A stretch of 64,000 bases of DNA from JAWPMV01 sp038527215 (GTDB lineage: Bacteria > Bacteroidota > Bacteroidia > J057): NCBI GenBank assembly GCA_038527215.1, contig JBCBGC010000001.1:1-64000 (forward strand), given 5' to 3'. The notes beneath the pieces were generated by a model. It saw only the letters and a program-made list of their open reading frames with translations, was not told where the DNA came from and did not search any database. Position 1 is the first letter of the stretch. Each line of letters starts with the position of its first letter. The translations under genes were made by a program, and so were the position numbers. Of this stretch, positions 33,774 through 43,913 are shown piece by piece.

Positions 33774-35321
33774 ATGTTTAATTTCATGGAAATCACTTCC
33801 ATGAATATTCTTTTCACTACCCTCAGGGGCCACTTAGGCCTGTTATTTATCAGCTTGAGCCTCCTTGCATATAAGGACCTGTCGGCTCAATCCCGCCAAA
33901 AAGTTCAGCTGGCAGAAGAGATAATTTCCCTGGCTCAGGTTGACCAACACATGCTTGGGTTCCTAGATCTGATCAACGATTATCCATTTCTCATGCCTGG
34001 TCTAAACGCCGACTTGAGAAAAATGATGGAGGAACGATCTCCTATGTTACTGGAAGAAATGGCCCAAACCCTGGCCCGGGAACTGAGTAAGAAAGATTTA
34101 AAGAGCCTGCGGGAAAACTTCTCCAAGTGGGGGGAACCCGGGGATGAAATATCAGAACGATATCCCTCCCTGACCATGCAACTGAATCAGCTTGCCTTAC
34201 GCTGGTCAGAAGAGGTAGTGAATGAATATTGGGCTCGTTTCAAAACCCCATCTGAGCATGTGTTCAATCATTACCCCAACACCCTTGCCCTGGAAAAACT
34301 TGATTCCATCAGCCAGGCCCAGCCTAACAATCCCACCCCGCTTTTTTTTCAGGCTAAGGTTTATGCCAACATGAATGCTCCTGCCCGGCAATTGGAAGCT
34401 GTGAATCGTGCCCTGGAAGTCGATGCGAACTTTGTAGATGCATTGGTATACCGCGGGGTAATACATAGTGCATATTACAGGATCGAAGCCGCAGAAGCTG
34501 ATTTTATGCGAGCGGAAAAGATTGACCCTGAAAACAAGGACTTATTGATATTTCAGGGGACCAATGCATTTCGGAAGTTTAATTTTACCCAGACGATAGA
34601 GAAATTCAGTCAGGTATTGGGGCAATCTCCAAACGATTTAAGCGCGCTCTACTTTCGGTCTCGCTCATACCGGATGCTGGGTATGGAGGAGAACATGCGG
34701 GCCGATGCAAAAAGAGCACTTGCCATATTGGATACCCGACCGACCGATACATTTGACGACCAGATTTGGCTGGATAAATCAGGTTACCATGCTGCTTTGG
34801 GGGATATTTCGGCAGCCGTATATGACCTGCAAGTGATTTTAGATCGGGATTCTAGCCATAGGGAAGCCCTTTTGTACACTGCTCAGATATATTTTGATGA
34901 AGGAGACTATGAACAGAGTGCATTTTTTATTGAAAAAGCCCTCCATCACCATCCAGATACCAAAGAAGTAGTTCTGTATAATAATCTGGGCTATTGTTAC
35001 CTTAGAATGGGAAATCCAGATAGAAGCATTCTTATTTTGGAAAAAGCGATAGCCCTCTTTCCTGAGTTCCCTTTTCCTTATTCCAATCTGGGGGAAGCCT
35101 ATATCCAGAAAGGCCAGTTAGATAAGGCCGAAGAATTTTTGGGCCGTTCAATGGAGATTTTGCCTAGCAACACCTACGCTCAGAAAAATTTGGCCCTGCT
35201 CCGGTTTGCGCAAGGGAGAAACGCTGAAGGGTGCGAGTTGCTGGCCACCTGTCTAGCCGCCGGCTTTACCACGCAGTTTGGGGATGAAGCCTTACTGCTG
35301 CGGAAGAAGTACTGCGAGTAA
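33774..35321 (+). CDS. Secreted TPR-repeat protein
   Basis: The 515-aa product has an N-terminal export signal; the most signal-like start is the internal ATG at 33801 (MNILFTTLRGHLGLLFISLSLLAYKDLSA), so the first nine codons are uncertain. Residues about 25-120 resemble a helical DUF2059-like region (AEEIISLAQVDQHMLGFLDLI). From about 165 there are at least eight TPR-type helix pairs (ALVYRGVIHSAYYRIEAAEADF, LIFQGTNAFRKFNFTQTIEKFSQVL, VLYNNLGYCYLRMGNPDRSILILEKAI). It should be a periplasmic protein-interaction scaffold. Function unknown. Confidence 0.8.
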   Translation: MFNFMEITSMNILFTTLRGHLGLLFISLSLLAYKDLSAQSRQKVQLAEEIISLAQVDQHMLGFLDLINDYPFLMPGLNADLRKMMEERSPMLLEEMAQTLARELSKKDLKSLRENFSKWGEPGDEISERYPSLTMQLNQLALRWSEEVVNEYWARFKTPSEHVFNHYPNTLALEKLDSISQAQPNNPTPLFFQAKVYANMNAPARQLEAVNRALEVDANFVDALVYRGVIHSAYYRIEAAEADFMRAEKIDPENKDLLIFQGTNAFRKFNFTQTIEKFSQVLGQSPNDLSALYFRSRSYRMLGMEENMRADAKRALAILDTRPTDTFDDQIWLDKSGYHAALGDISAAVYDLQVILDRDSSHREALLYTAQIYFDEGDYEQSAFFIEKALHHHPDTKEVVLYNNLGYCYLRMGNPDRSILILEKAIALFPEFPFPYSNLGEAYIQKGQLDKAEEFLGRSMEILPSNTYAQKNLALLRFAQGRNAEGCELLATCLAAGFTTQFGDEALLLRKKYCE

Positions 35322-35475
35322 GCTGATGGCCTTTATTTTCTGGCAAAAAGGAGGAAATCTTCCTACACCATCTTCCCCAAAATCCTCTTTTCATAACTGG
35401 CCTCTTTGCCCAAAAAACAGTACCTTCGCGACCTGAAACACAGGCATCTGCCTGACCCTTACCCATCTCGTGTAC

Positions 35476-37698
35476 ATGGCAAAAATTATTTATACCAAAA
35501 CTGACGAAGCCCCAGCGTTGGCTACCTATTCTCTGCTCCCCATTGTGCAAGCCTTTACCTCCTCTGCCGGCATTACGGTAGAAACCCGGGACATCTCCCT
35601 GGCGGGTCGGATCATCGCCCGCTTTCCGGAGTATCTCAAGGAAGAGCAGCGCATCGGAGACGCCTTAGCCGAATTGGGCGCCCTGGCCAAAACCCCGGAG
35701 GCCAACATCATCAAACTCCCCAACATCAGTGCTTCCATCCCTCAGCTGAAAGCTACCATCAAGGAGCTACAGGACGCAGGCTATGCCTTGCCTGATTATC
35801 CGGAAGAGCCGGGGACCGATGAAGAGAAAAAAGTAAAAGCGGTTTACGATACCATCAAGGGTAGTGCCGTAAACCCCGTATTGCGGGAAGGCAACTCTGA
35901 CCGCCGCGCGCCCAAAGCTGTGAAGGCTTTTGCCCGTAAGAATCCTCATTCTATGGGAGCCTGGTCTGCCGATTCTCAAAGCCACGTATCTACCATGAAC
36001 GCCGGAGATTTTCGCTCTAATGAAAAGTCGGTTACTATTGCAGAAGCTGGTCCAGTACGCATTGAGTTAGTGGACAAAAGCGGCAACACCCACCTCCTCA
36101 AAGAAAAAGTAGAACTACAGGCCGGAGAGATTATCGACGGTACTTTTATGAGCAAAAAAGCCCTGCTGGCCTTCCTGGCTGAGCAGGTAGCCGATGCCAA
36201 AGCTCAAGGCATCCTTTTTTCTCTACACATGAAAGCCACCATGATGAAGGTTTCTGACCCCATCATCTTCGGTCATGCGGTACGGGTATTTTTTGCGGAT
36301 GTTTTCGAAAAGCACGGTGCCGTGCTGGAAGAACTAGGCGTTGACGTGAACAATGGCTTTGGCGACCTGCTGAGCAAAATTGGTAGCCTACCTGCCGACC
36401 AGAAAGCCGCTATCGAAGCGGACATTGAGGCTGCTTACGCCAACGGTCCTGATCTGGCCATGGTCAACTCTGACAAAGGCATCACCAACCTGCACGTACC
36501 GAGCGACGTGATCATCGACGCTTCTATGCCCGCCATGATCCGTACTTCTGGCTGCATGTGGAACAAAGCCGGAGATACCCAGGATACCAAAGCGGTGATT
36601 CCTGATTCCAGCTATGCGGGAATCTACGAGGAAACCATCCAATTTTGTAAGAAAAATGGGGCCTTCGATCCTACCACCATGGGCACCGTGCCCAACGTAG
36701 GCTTGATGGCCCAAAAAGCCGAGGAATACGGCTCTCACGATAAAACTTTTGAATTAGCGGCTGACGGAGTAGTAAGAGTGGTGAATGCCGCAGGTACCGC
36801 TTTGATCGAGCATGAAGTAGAAGCCGGCGATATCTGGCGGATGTGTCAGGTAAAAGATGCGCCGGTACAGGATTGGGTAAAACTGGCTGTTAGCCGGGCG
36901 CGTGCGACCGATACTCCCGTGGTATTCTGGTTGAACGAAGACCGCGCCCACGATGCGGAGCTGATCAAAAAGGTCAACGCATACCTGCCGAACCATGATA
37001 CTTCCGGACTGGAAATTCATATCATGTCTCCGGTCAAAGCCACTGCTTTTACCCTGGAAAGAACCAAGGCCGGTAAAGACACCATCTCCGCTACCGGAAA
37101 CGTCCTGCGGGATTACCTGACCGACCTTTTCCCAATTCTGGAACTGGGCACTTCTGCCAAAATGCTTTCCATCGTGCCTTTGATGGCTGGAGGGGGCCTC
37201 TTCGAAACCGGAGCGGGTGGTTCTGCGCCTAAGCACGTGCAGCAGTTCAACAAAGAAGGACACCTGCGTTGGGATTCTCTGGGAGAATACCTGGCCCTGG
37301 CCGTTTCGCTGGAGCACCTGAGCAAAACTGCTAACAATCCCCGCGCCCAAATCCTGGCCGACGCCCTGGATACGGCCACGGAGAAATTCCTGGACGAGAA
37401 GAAATCTCCTTCCCGTAAGGTAAACGAATTGGACAACCGCGGTAGCTCTTATTACCTGGCCACCTACTGGGCCGAAGCCCTGGCTGCGCAGACCGGAGAT
37501 GCGGATTTGCAAGCTATCTTTGCACCAGTTGCCGAAGCCTTAAGCAGCCACGAAGCACAAATCATCGACGAACTGAATGGTGCCCAGGGAGACCCTGTAG
37601 ATTTCGGGGGTTACTACCTGCCTAACGATGACATGGCGTCTACCTCCATGCGTCCCAGTGCTACCCTGAACGGCATCATTGACGGACTGATGAGCTAG
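35476..37698 (+). CDS. icd: Monomeric NADP-dependent isocitrate dehydrogenase
   Basis: The enzyme converts isocitrate to 2-oxoglutarate and CO2 with NADP+ in the TCA cycle. The 740-aa length and motifs are those of the monomeric IDH family: MAKIIYTKTDEAPALATYSLLP at the start, NSDRRAPKAVKAFARKNPHSMGAW (substrate-binding Ser/Arg region), SGCMWNKAGDTQDTKAVIPDSSYAGIYE and MGTVPNVGLMAQKAEEYGSHD. A GTG at 35470 opens the frame, but the ATG at 35476 gives the family N-terminus. TACCTTCG at 35421-35428 resembles a -7 element, without a matching -33. A strong terminator follows. Confidence 0.96.
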   Translation: MAKIIYTKTDEAPALATYSLLPIVQAFTSSAGITVETRDISLAGRIIARFPEYLKEEQRIGDALAELGALAKTPEANIIKLPNISASIPQLKATIKELQDAGYALPDYPEEPGTDEEKKVKAVYDTIKGSAVNPVLREGNSDRRAPKAVKAFARKNPHSMGAWSADSQSHVSTMNAGDFRSNEKSVTIAEAGPVRIELVDKSGNTHLLKEKVELQAGEIIDGTFMSKKALLAFLAEQVADAKAQGILFSLHMKATMMKVSDPIIFGHAVRVFFADVFEKHGAVLEELGVDVNNGFGDLLSKIGSLPADQKAAIEADIEAAYANGPDLAMVNSDKGITNLHVPSDVIIDASMPAMIRTSGCMWNKAGDTQDTKAVIPDSSYAGIYEETIQFCKKNGAFDPTTMGTVPNVGLMAQKAEEYGSHDKTFELAADGVVRVVNAAGTALIEHEVEAGDIWRMCQVKDAPVQDWVKLAVSRARATDTPVVFWLNEDRAHDAELIKKVNAYLPNHDTSGLEIHIMSPVKATAFTLERTKAGKDTISATGNVLRDYLTDLFPILELGTSAKMLSIVPLMAGGGLFETGAGGSAPKHVQQFNKEGHLRWDSLGEYLALAVSLEHLSKTANNPRAQILADALDTATEKFLDEKKSPSRKVNELDNRGSSYYLATYWAEALAAQTGDADLQAIFAPVAEALSSHEAQIIDELNGAQGDPVDFGGYYLPNDDMASTSMRPSATLNGIIDGLMS

Positions 37699-37725
37699 TC
37701 TTAATTAGCTCATCTTGAAGATACT

Positions 37726-37757
37726 GCGCCATCCCGCTTTCGGGGTGGCGCTTTTTC
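37726..37757 (+). terminator. Intrinsic terminator of icd
   Basis: GCGCCATCCCG (37726-37736) pairs with CGGGGTGGCGC (37741-37751) with one G-U pair; T5 follows. Confidence 0.9.
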
Positions 37758-37895
37758 TTGGGGCCTTTGGGAGCAGACCCATAGGTCTACCCCCAGGACT
37801 TTTCTTTCTTTTTTGTTAAAGACGGCAGGCTTGCGAAATTCAGACTTTGGTCTGGGGATTCGGTCTTTTAACCGGTATCCTAATAAACTCACTTT

Positions 37896-39035
37896 ATGCG
37901 CACCCTCAGTCTTCTCTTTCTCTTCCTGGCCCCTCTGAGCCTTTTTGCCCAACTCACTCCCCAAACTGAGGCAAAAATCGACCAACTCTTCTCCCATGTG
38001 AATGCAACCACGCCGGGCTATGCCGTAGCGGTGATACAAGACACCTCATTTTTATACAAAAAAGGCTACGGCATGGCGCATTTAGAATACGATATCCCCA
38101 TTACTTCCCGCTCCGTCTTTAATGTGGCTTCCCTATCCAAGCAGTTTACCGCGGCTTGTGTGGCGCTGTTGATGTTGGACAAAAAGCTCAGCCTGGAAGA
38201 CTCGGTGTATCACTTCTTTTCCGAATTCCCTGAACACGCAAAAGGCTTGCAGATCAAGCACCTGATCTACATGACCAGCGGCATCAATGATTATTACTAT
38301 AATCCGCGGGCCAATGGCTCCGACTGGAGCAGCCTGCATTTTTTCAGTGTAGATACCGCCATTGCCGCTTCGCTGGGAGATGAAGCATTGATGTATGAAC
38401 CGGGGACGCGCTGGTCCTACAGTAACATCAATTATATGCTACTCACCAAAATCGTGGAAAAAGTCTCCGGGCAGCGCTTTGCCACCTTTGCGAAGGAGCG
38501 CTTGTTCAAACCGCTGGGCATGACGCAAAGCCTGATCCATGATGACCTGTTTGCCGTGATTCCCAACCGGGTCATGGCGTATAATTACCGGGATGAAGAG
38601 AACACGGGTTGGATGCTGGAACATGGCTACCTGCCAGAGAAAGGGGAAGGCTTTTTACAAATCAATCGGCACTCGCCCCACTATGGCGGGAGCGGGGTCT
38701 TTACGTCGGTAGAGGACTTGAAAAAATGGACGGATAATTTTCACACCCGAGCCTTTGGGGGAGACGCCTTTTATGAGCTGATGCATAAGCGGATGAAATT
38801 TGACCACCCGAAGGACAACGATGCCCTCGGCCTTGTCTTCGGTGAATTTCAGGGGCATGAAATGGTCTGGTATGAGGGAGGCGACTGGGGCGTGAGTAGC
38901 TATATGATGCGCTTCCCTAAGGAAAAGCTGACCGTCATTTGCCTCTCTAACCTGGGTACAGGGCGGGCGCAGAAATATGCGCATCAGCTGATGGAGGTGT
39001 TGCTAGAGGAGGGGGCGGTGAACTGGGAACCATAG
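37896..39035 (+). CDS. Secreted serine hydrolase (beta-lactamase/class C PBP-like)
   Basis: The 379-aa product has a signal peptide (residues 1-18, ending LSLFAQ). It carries the two diagnostic motifs of the serine beta-lactamase-like family: SLSK (near residue 79, nucleophile Ser and Lys) and YSN (near residue 170, the YxN tyrosine). Further conserved regions are LIYMTSGI and YGGSGVFTSVEDL. The family includes esterases, D-amino-peptide hydrolases and PBPs; the substrate cannot be told. It acts in the periplasm. The genes on both sides are unrelated, and a terminator precedes it. Confidence 0.9.
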   Translation: MRTLSLLFLFLAPLSLFAQLTPQTEAKIDQLFSHVNATTPGYAVAVIQDTSFLYKKGYGMAHLEYDIPITSRSVFNVASLSKQFTAACVALLMLDKKLSLEDSVYHFFSEFPEHAKGLQIKHLIYMTSGINDYYYNPRANGSDWSSLHFFSVDTAIAASLGDEALMYEPGTRWSYSNINYMLLTKIVEKVSGQRFATFAKERLFKPLGMTQSLIHDDLFAVIPNRVMAYNYRDEENTGWMLEHGYLPEKGEGFLQINRHSPHYGGSGVFTSVEDLKKWTDNFHTRAFGGDAFYELMHKRMKFDHPKDNDALGLVFGEFQGHEMVWYEGGDWGVSSYMMRFPKEKLTVICLSNLGTGRAQKYAHQLMEVLLEEGAVNWEP

Positions 39036-39146
39036 CAAGGGAAATGCTTCCAACCGCATAGCGAATTGGCGATCTTTATGAGAAAGTAACAGTAGTGAGA
39101 CAGACTTGAGCTTTTTGGTAACCACAGACGCTTTCTCCCAAAACCT

Positions 39147-39464
39147 ATGACACCACCAGGCATCCCACAAGGCTGGAAAGATCTCAAAAAAGCAGGTCGG
39201 CTCATCTATTGGGTGGGCCTGGGAATGCTAGCCTTGCTGATGCTGGCGAAGTTTTACTATGATCCCCTATTGGCGCGATGGATTTCCATCAATAGGTTTG
39301 CAGATATTTTCGGCTATGGAGGAATCAGCTTGGCGGCCCTAGGGAAAGGAGCAGAGCTTGCGGCGCAGCAGGGCATCATAAAGGTTAAGCAGCGCCTCCA
39401 TCAGCAAGCTCAAGAAAAAGCCTCTTCCTCCCATCCAAAGAATGGCGGAAAACAAGAAACCTAA
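39147..39464 (+). CDS. Small one-span membrane protein
   Basis: The 105-aa product has one membrane helix near residues 19-37 (LIYWVGLGMLALLMLAKFYY) and a Gln/Lys-rich C-terminus (IIKVKQRLHQQAQEKASSSHPKNGG). No family is recognised. It starts with a clear ATG and ends 69 bp before the next secreted protein gene on the same strand. It is the best frame in its interval, but the evidence for expression is only the intact frame and membrane segment. Confidence 0.5.
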   Translation: MTPPGIPQGWKDLKKAGRLIYWVGLGMLALLMLAKFYYDPLLARWISINRFADIFGYGGISLAALGKGAELAAQQGIIKVKQRLHQQAQEKASSSHPKNGGKQET

Positions 39465-39533
39465 TCGAGCTGGACAAGCTTTTCCTTTCCGTTTTTCCCT
39501 TATCTTGCAGAAGAAAATTAATCCTCTGCAACC

Positions 39534-40487
39534 ATGCGTATTGCGTTTACGGCCCTCTTTCTGGGCTTTTGCCTGCCTTTTCTTTACAGCCAAGCCCTTA
39601 ATGATCTGACCGAAGTCTCTGCTGACCATCAGCAGCTTCAAGGGACCAATGTATACATGGCCCCTCCGGAAGGCTTTGAGCACAGTGAGACCATGAAAGG
39701 TTTTAAGTCGCCTGACTATCCCAATGCGATGATCATGCTGGTGGAAGTGCCGGGCCCTTATGCTCAGGTATCCGCTGGTTTTAGCCAAACGGATATGATG
39801 AAGGCCCGCGGCATGGAATTGCTCAGCAAAGAGGCGGTTATGGTTGGCGGCCTCACGGGTGTTTTACTCAAACTGGAGCAAGAAGCCATGGGCATGGTGT
39901 ACCGTAAGCATATTCTGGTTTATGGCAATGAGCAAACCACTACCCTCATCAATGCTGTTTTCCTGAAAGAAAAAGAAGAGCTGGACCCGCTGTTTGAGGC
40001 CAGCATTCGCTCAACCTTCGTACAGACTGATCTGAAAATAGACCCTCGGGAAGCCCTTCCGTATGCAGTGGACGAAAGTCTGGGGAAGCTGCAGTTTATC
40101 TCGGTCATGGGCAATGGTATGCTGTTTAACCGCGACAAAAAGACGCCTACCCAAAGCGAAGATAAAGCCAGTTTGATCGTAGACCGGTCTTTTGCCAAGG
40201 TGGATGTACCCAATAAAGGCGTCTGGACCATGATGCGGCTGGACAAACTGCCCGACCCCATGGAACCCCTGGAAGAACCGGGCCTGGAGGAAGTGGAACT
40301 AGCGGGTCTGAAGGGCTACAGCATTTACGGGCAGAATAAAAAAGACCAGGATGAAGAGGTGTATTTGATCGCTTTATTTCCTGAAGAGGGAGGATATTTT
40401 ATCATGATTGGCAGCTACCATAAAGATTTTCCGCAGGCCAGAGCCGATGTGCAAGCCGTGATCAATAGCTTTAGGTTGAAAGAATAG
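39534..40487 (+). CDS. Secreted protein of unknown function
   Basis: The 317-aa product has a signal peptide (residues 1-19, ending LYSQA). The mature protein contains two similar halves of about 140 residues: each has an ANxxxxVEVPGP/SLIVDRSFAK strand, a KGYSIYGQNKK or LKLEQEAMGMVYRKHILVYG strand pair and an ending with ASIRSTF or VINSFRLKE. This suggests an internal duplication of a PsbP- or DUF1795-like alpha/beta fold, but that is a guess from the pattern. No catalytic residues stand out. Confidence 0.6.
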   Translation: MRIAFTALFLGFCLPFLYSQALNDLTEVSADHQQLQGTNVYMAPPEGFEHSETMKGFKSPDYPNAMIMLVEVPGPYAQVSAGFSQTDMMKARGMELLSKEAVMVGGLTGVLLKLEQEAMGMVYRKHILVYGNEQTTTLINAVFLKEKEELDPLFEASIRSTFVQTDLKIDPREALPYAVDESLGKLQFISVMGNGMLFNRDKKTPTQSEDKASLIVDRSFAKVDVPNKGVWTMMRLDKLPDPMEPLEEPGLEEVELAGLKGYSIYGQNKKDQDEEVYLIALFPEEGGYFIMIGSYHKDFPQARADVQAVINSFRLKE

Positions 40488-40652
40488 ACTTTAGAGCTTG
40501 CTCGGAAATTTCCTTTTGCCTGAGGATTTCGCTTTTGGGAACTTGCATCCACCTTTTTTCCTTAAAATAGCTGGCTATTCTGAGGAAAAAACGCTCTTCA
40601 GAACCCCAAAATGGTTCCTCTCAGCTTAAATTGCCAAGATCCGAACAAGCCC

Positions 40653-42191
40653 TTAGTATTTGGCGATTTGTTCCAATAAGTTGGAAAGGTTTCTATTGTT
40701 CGGGTCGAATTCCAGGCCTTTCTTCAGGACTTCCCGGGCTTTTTCAAAACGCATTTCCCGAATGTGCCAGTTACTAATCCCCCAAGCAACCGAACTCACC
40801 AGTTCCTCTGGTAAAGTGCCCCCTTTTTTCTCATGCTTCTTAAGCAGGGCCCAAAATGCCTGATCTGCTTCAGCTTCTCTTCCCTGATCCACTAGCCTGC
40901 CGACTGCCAATAGCTCCAGGGTTATGTCGATGGCTTGAAACTGTTCTTCTTCCATCAGAAAAGGGAAAAAGGCTTTGTACTTAGCCAGGGTATCGCCGGG
41001 GGAGCCGGTCATCCAGACGACCCGAATGAGTTCACTGACATTGTACCTGGCGCTTTGTCTGTGCCCTTCGTTTTCATCCGAAAATACCTTAAGCAAATGG
41101 GACAGCGAGCGGGTGAATTTACCCGTTCTGAGATAGTAGTCTGAGAGGTATTCATGCTTCAGGGTATCCAGCCTACCTTCAAGCGGAGCCTTTGCAAATT
41201 CCTCACTCAAACAGTCAAAAAAAGTATTCAATTTCTGGTCGCCGTTTCCTTTTTCTGAAATGATGCCAGCCTTGGTCTTGATCAGGGATTTGAGGTGTGG
41301 TACCAAGGCATCTTGATCCAGATGATAGGAATAAAGTTTCCCAAAAATCCGACAGAGCTCTTGGGAGGAAATGTTATCTCCTTCCTTCGCCAGGTATAAA
41401 GCCATCATATGGCTGAGGAGGGCCTGGATATACCTATCCGGATAGAACTTGTAGGCTTTTTCCAGGGATTGAAAGGCTGCCTGGTATTGGGCATTTTCGC
41501 CGAGTCGGATGCCGTAATTGGCATACTGAACCCCTAGTAATTCCGTGAAATTGAGGGCGCTATCTCCCAGAATATGTTTTTCCAGAAATTCTGGTGCTCT
41601 GGATTCCGCTTCACTGATGAGTTTATTAGCTACCAATTGTTTTCGGTAGGCCTCAACCCTTCGGGGATTAATATAGGCGTAGCCAGAGGCGGGCGAGGTG
41701 GATTCGAAGAGGATTTTTTCAGTATCTGGATAAAGCAGTGCATAAACATGGGTTGGGGTCTTCCGGATGGTGTAAGGGATCTCATAGCGTTCCAGGGCCA
41801 TGGCATATAGAAGGGTAGCCGTGACGCAATTGTAGGTTCCTTTGGTGAAAATATCGCTGAAGACTGGATTCTCGACGTATTGGGTGAAATACTGGGCATG
41901 GATCGCCTCATAGAGTAAGGCCAGGCGTTTTCTGACCTTTTTTTGCTTATCGAATTTAGGTTTGAGCTGATCGAGGAAAGTATAAAATTCCGATAAATGC
42001 TGTTCGGCCTGAGCTGCAGTCGTCGAGGGATTTCCTTGAGGAAGTAAGACCTGAAAACCTGCGTCAAGGTTTCCGTCCAGGGCGGCTTGAAAATGCGTCT
42101 CTTCTACCGGAGAAGTATAGGTGAGGGCAGGAGATTGACTAAATGAAAATAGCGGTAGCCATAAAGCCAGGAGGGGGAATAAGCGTGTCAT
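40653..42191 (-). CDS. Secreted transglutaminase-like domain protein with TPRs
   Basis: The ATG at 42191 (MTRLFPLLALWLPLFSFSQ) begins a signal peptide and is preferred to the upstream in-frame start. Residues about 60-210 match a transglutaminase-like/cysteine-protease core: TYNCVTATLLYAMALE (nucleophile Cys), then PTHVYALLYPD (His) and FESTSP as a candidate acidic partner region. The C-terminal 300 residues have TPR-like helix pairs, the last ending REVLKKGLEFDPNNRNLSNLLEQ. It is probably an envelope-located enzyme or an inactive scaffold; the reaction is unknown. It converges with the preceding gene across 165 bp without repeats. Confidence 0.75.
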   Translation of the reverse strand: MTRLFPLLALWLPLFSFSQSPALTYTSPVEETHFQAALDGNLDAGFQVLLPQGNPSTTAAQAEQHLSEFYTFLDQLKPKFDKQKKVRKRLALLYEAIHAQYFTQYVENPVFSDIFTKGTYNCVTATLLYAMALERYEIPYTIRKTPTHVYALLYPDTEKILFESTSPASGYAYINPRRVEAYRKQLVANKLISEAESRAPEFLEKHILGDSALNFTELLGVQYANYGIRLGENAQYQAAFQSLEKAYKFYPDRYIQALLSHMMALYLAKEGDNISSQELCRIFGKLYSYHLDQDALVPHLKSLIKTKAGIISEKGNGDQKLNTFFDCLSEEFAKAPLEGRLDTLKHEYLSDYYLRTGKFTRSLSHLLKVFSDENEGHRQSARYNVSELIRVVWMTGSPGDTLAKYKAFFPFLMEEEQFQAIDITLELLAVGRLVDQGREAEADQAFWALLKKHEKKGGTLPEELVSSVAWGISNWHIREMRFEKAREVLKKGLEFDPNNRNLSNLLEQIAKY

Positions 42192-42320
42192 ATTAGGTTG
42201 TGTAAGTGGATGTTTACATACGTGTGCCATCAAAAAATAGTTTTTTTTCTTTAAACTTCAAGGTGAATTGCATTTTGCTGGAGGGATGATTTATTTTATT
42301 TCTGTTTGAAATTTTCTTCC

Positions 42321-43163
42321 ATGAAACACCTTAAACTCCTGCTTCCGGGTATGAAAATCCTGCTTTTGATTCTGGTCATCGTCTACCTGATTATTTGTGC
42401 CTGGTTCTATATCAATCAGGAAAAACTGCTGTTTCTGGAAACGAAACTGCCCCAGGCCTATACCTTTCCTTTTCAGCACCCCTACGAGGAAGTTTTTGTC
42501 TCCTCTACAGATGAGGCGCGCTTGCATGGCTTATTGTTCACGGCTGACAGTGCCCGCGGGGTGATTTATTACCTGCATGGCAATGGGGGGGATTTATCCG
42601 CATGGGGAGAGGTCGCTGGCCTATATACCCGGCTTGGCTTTGATGTGTTCATGCTGGATTATCGGGGCTATGGCAAAAGTGAAGGCACCACCCAAACCGA
42701 AAAACAGTTTTTTGCAGATGCCCAGGCAGGTTACGATTACGTCAAAAGCCGCTATCAGGAGGATCAAATCGTGGTGCTTGGATATTCCCTGGGCAGTGCC
42801 CCTGCTTCTCGGTTGGCAGCGGACAATCATCCTCGCCATCTGATTTTACAGGCTCCCTTTTATGACATTATCGATGCGGCTCGGCACATCCCTCATCCGG
42901 TCTTTAAGCTGACCTATCTGATCCCGGATTTCCTGTTCCGCTTTCGGTTAAAAAACCATGAAGCTGTGGCAAAGACGCAGGTACCCATTACCTTATTTCA
43001 TGGAGAGGAAGACATTACGGTTTATCCTGGTTCCGCTCAAAAATTACAAGCACATTTCAAGCCCGGAGACCAGGTGGTCATGCTGCCTGGGGTCGGGCAT
43101 AATGATCTCACAGCTGACCCCTTCTACTGGCAGGTGATGCAGGATGTATTTAAACGACTGTAG
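42321..43163 (+). CDS. Membrane-anchored alpha/beta hydrolase
   Basis: The frame opens at a TTG at 42306, but the ATG at 42321 precedes a signal-anchor (ILLLILVIVYLIICAWFYI). The 280-aa product has an alpha/beta-hydrolase fold of the Bem46/FrsA-like kind. The oxyanion HGNGG (near residue 90) comes first, then the nucleophile elbow GYSLGS (Ser near 156), the acid in HGEEDITV (near 230) and the His in GVGHND (near 256). The DYRGYGKSEG motif is typical. It should act at the outer face of the inner membrane on an unknown ester or peptide. Confidence 0.85.
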   Translation: MKHLKLLLPGMKILLLILVIVYLIICAWFYINQEKLLFLETKLPQAYTFPFQHPYEEVFVSSTDEARLHGLLFTADSARGVIYYLHGNGGDLSAWGEVAGLYTRLGFDVFMLDYRGYGKSEGTTQTEKQFFADAQAGYDYVKSRYQEDQIVVLGYSLGSAPASRLAADNHPRHLILQAPFYDIIDAARHIPHPVFKLTYLIPDFLFRFRLKNHEAVAKTQVPITLFHGEEDITVYPGSAQKLQAHFKPGDQVVMLPGVGHNDLTADPFYWQVMQDVFKRL

Positions 43164-43207
43164 AGCAGCCATGAAATTTTATCTTTACCCTATAAAATCT
43201 TCGCACG

Positions 43208-43903
43208 ATGAAACAGCTATTGCTTTTGGGAGGAATGTTGATCTTGCTGAGTTCCTATGCTTGCCGCTCACGGAAAGCCATGTCTTCACCCCCTCCTGCG
43301 CCTACGGGAGCGATGGAGGAAGAGGCCGCTCCCCTCGAACCTTTTGAAGGACGCCTGATTTATAAAACCAAATTTGAAGATCCTACCAACGCCTCAGGAG
43401 GCGGTGGCGTACGGATGCTCATGGGCAATAAGAGTGTTTATTCCATCAAAGGAGCTCGTTACAAAAGTCAAATGAACGGGATGTTCAAAATGATGCAGCT
43501 CTATGCGGGCGGGGATACCTTGTACAGTCAAATGCGCGGCATGAATGGGGTGTTTTGGGAGGACGCTCGCCAAAATCCTGATTCGCTGATCGAGTGGTCC
43601 ATCGAAAAGGACGTAACCACCATCATGGGCCTTTCCTGCCATGTCATGACTATCAAGGCCAAAGAAGGCTTTTACCAGCATTATTACCATCCTTCCATCC
43701 CGGCTGATCCTCGCCTGCATGCCAGGCATCGGTATGGCTTCTGGGCCTTTTTTATTGAAAAAACCCGTTCCTTGCCGTTAAAAACGGTTTTGAAAGATGG
43801 GGAACTCAATGTGGAAATGGAGGTGACCGATATCCAGCGGATGCAACTGGACCCTGCTGAGTTTGCCATTCCGGCGGGGGCGCGGATAGAGGGCGTGGAG
43901 TAA
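43208..43903 (+). CDS. Lipoprotein, DUF4412-like
   Basis: The 231-aa product has a lipoprotein signal (lipobox SYAC, Cys near residue 19) followed by a Pro/Glu-rich linker. The mature domain (FEGRLIYKTKFEDP, VRMLMGNKSVYSIKGARYKSQM, VTTIMGLSCHVMTIKAKEGFYQHYY, PLKTVLKDGELNVEMEVTDIQRM) has the strand pattern of DUF4412/GLPGLI-type beta-barrel periplasmic domains of Bacteroidota. The role is unknown. The Crp/Fnr gene begins 10 bp after the stop, so the two may be co-transcribed. Confidence 0.65.
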   Translation: MKQLLLLGGMLILLSSYACRSRKAMSSPPPAPTGAMEEEAAPLEPFEGRLIYKTKFEDPTNASGGGGVRMLMGNKSVYSIKGARYKSQMNGMFKMMQLYAGGDTLYSQMRGMNGVFWEDARQNPDSLIEWSIEKDVTTIMGLSCHVMTIKAKEGFYQHYYHPSIPADPRLHARHRYGFWAFFIEKTRSLPLKTVLKDGELNVEMEVTDIQRMQLDPAEFAIPAGARIEGVE

Positions 43904-43913
43904 CCCCCTTGCG

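Noticed and set aside
40488..40652. A-rich and T-rich hairpin-like sequences between convergent genes.
   Set aside because: No stem longer than a few pairs is followed by a T-run, so no terminator was called.
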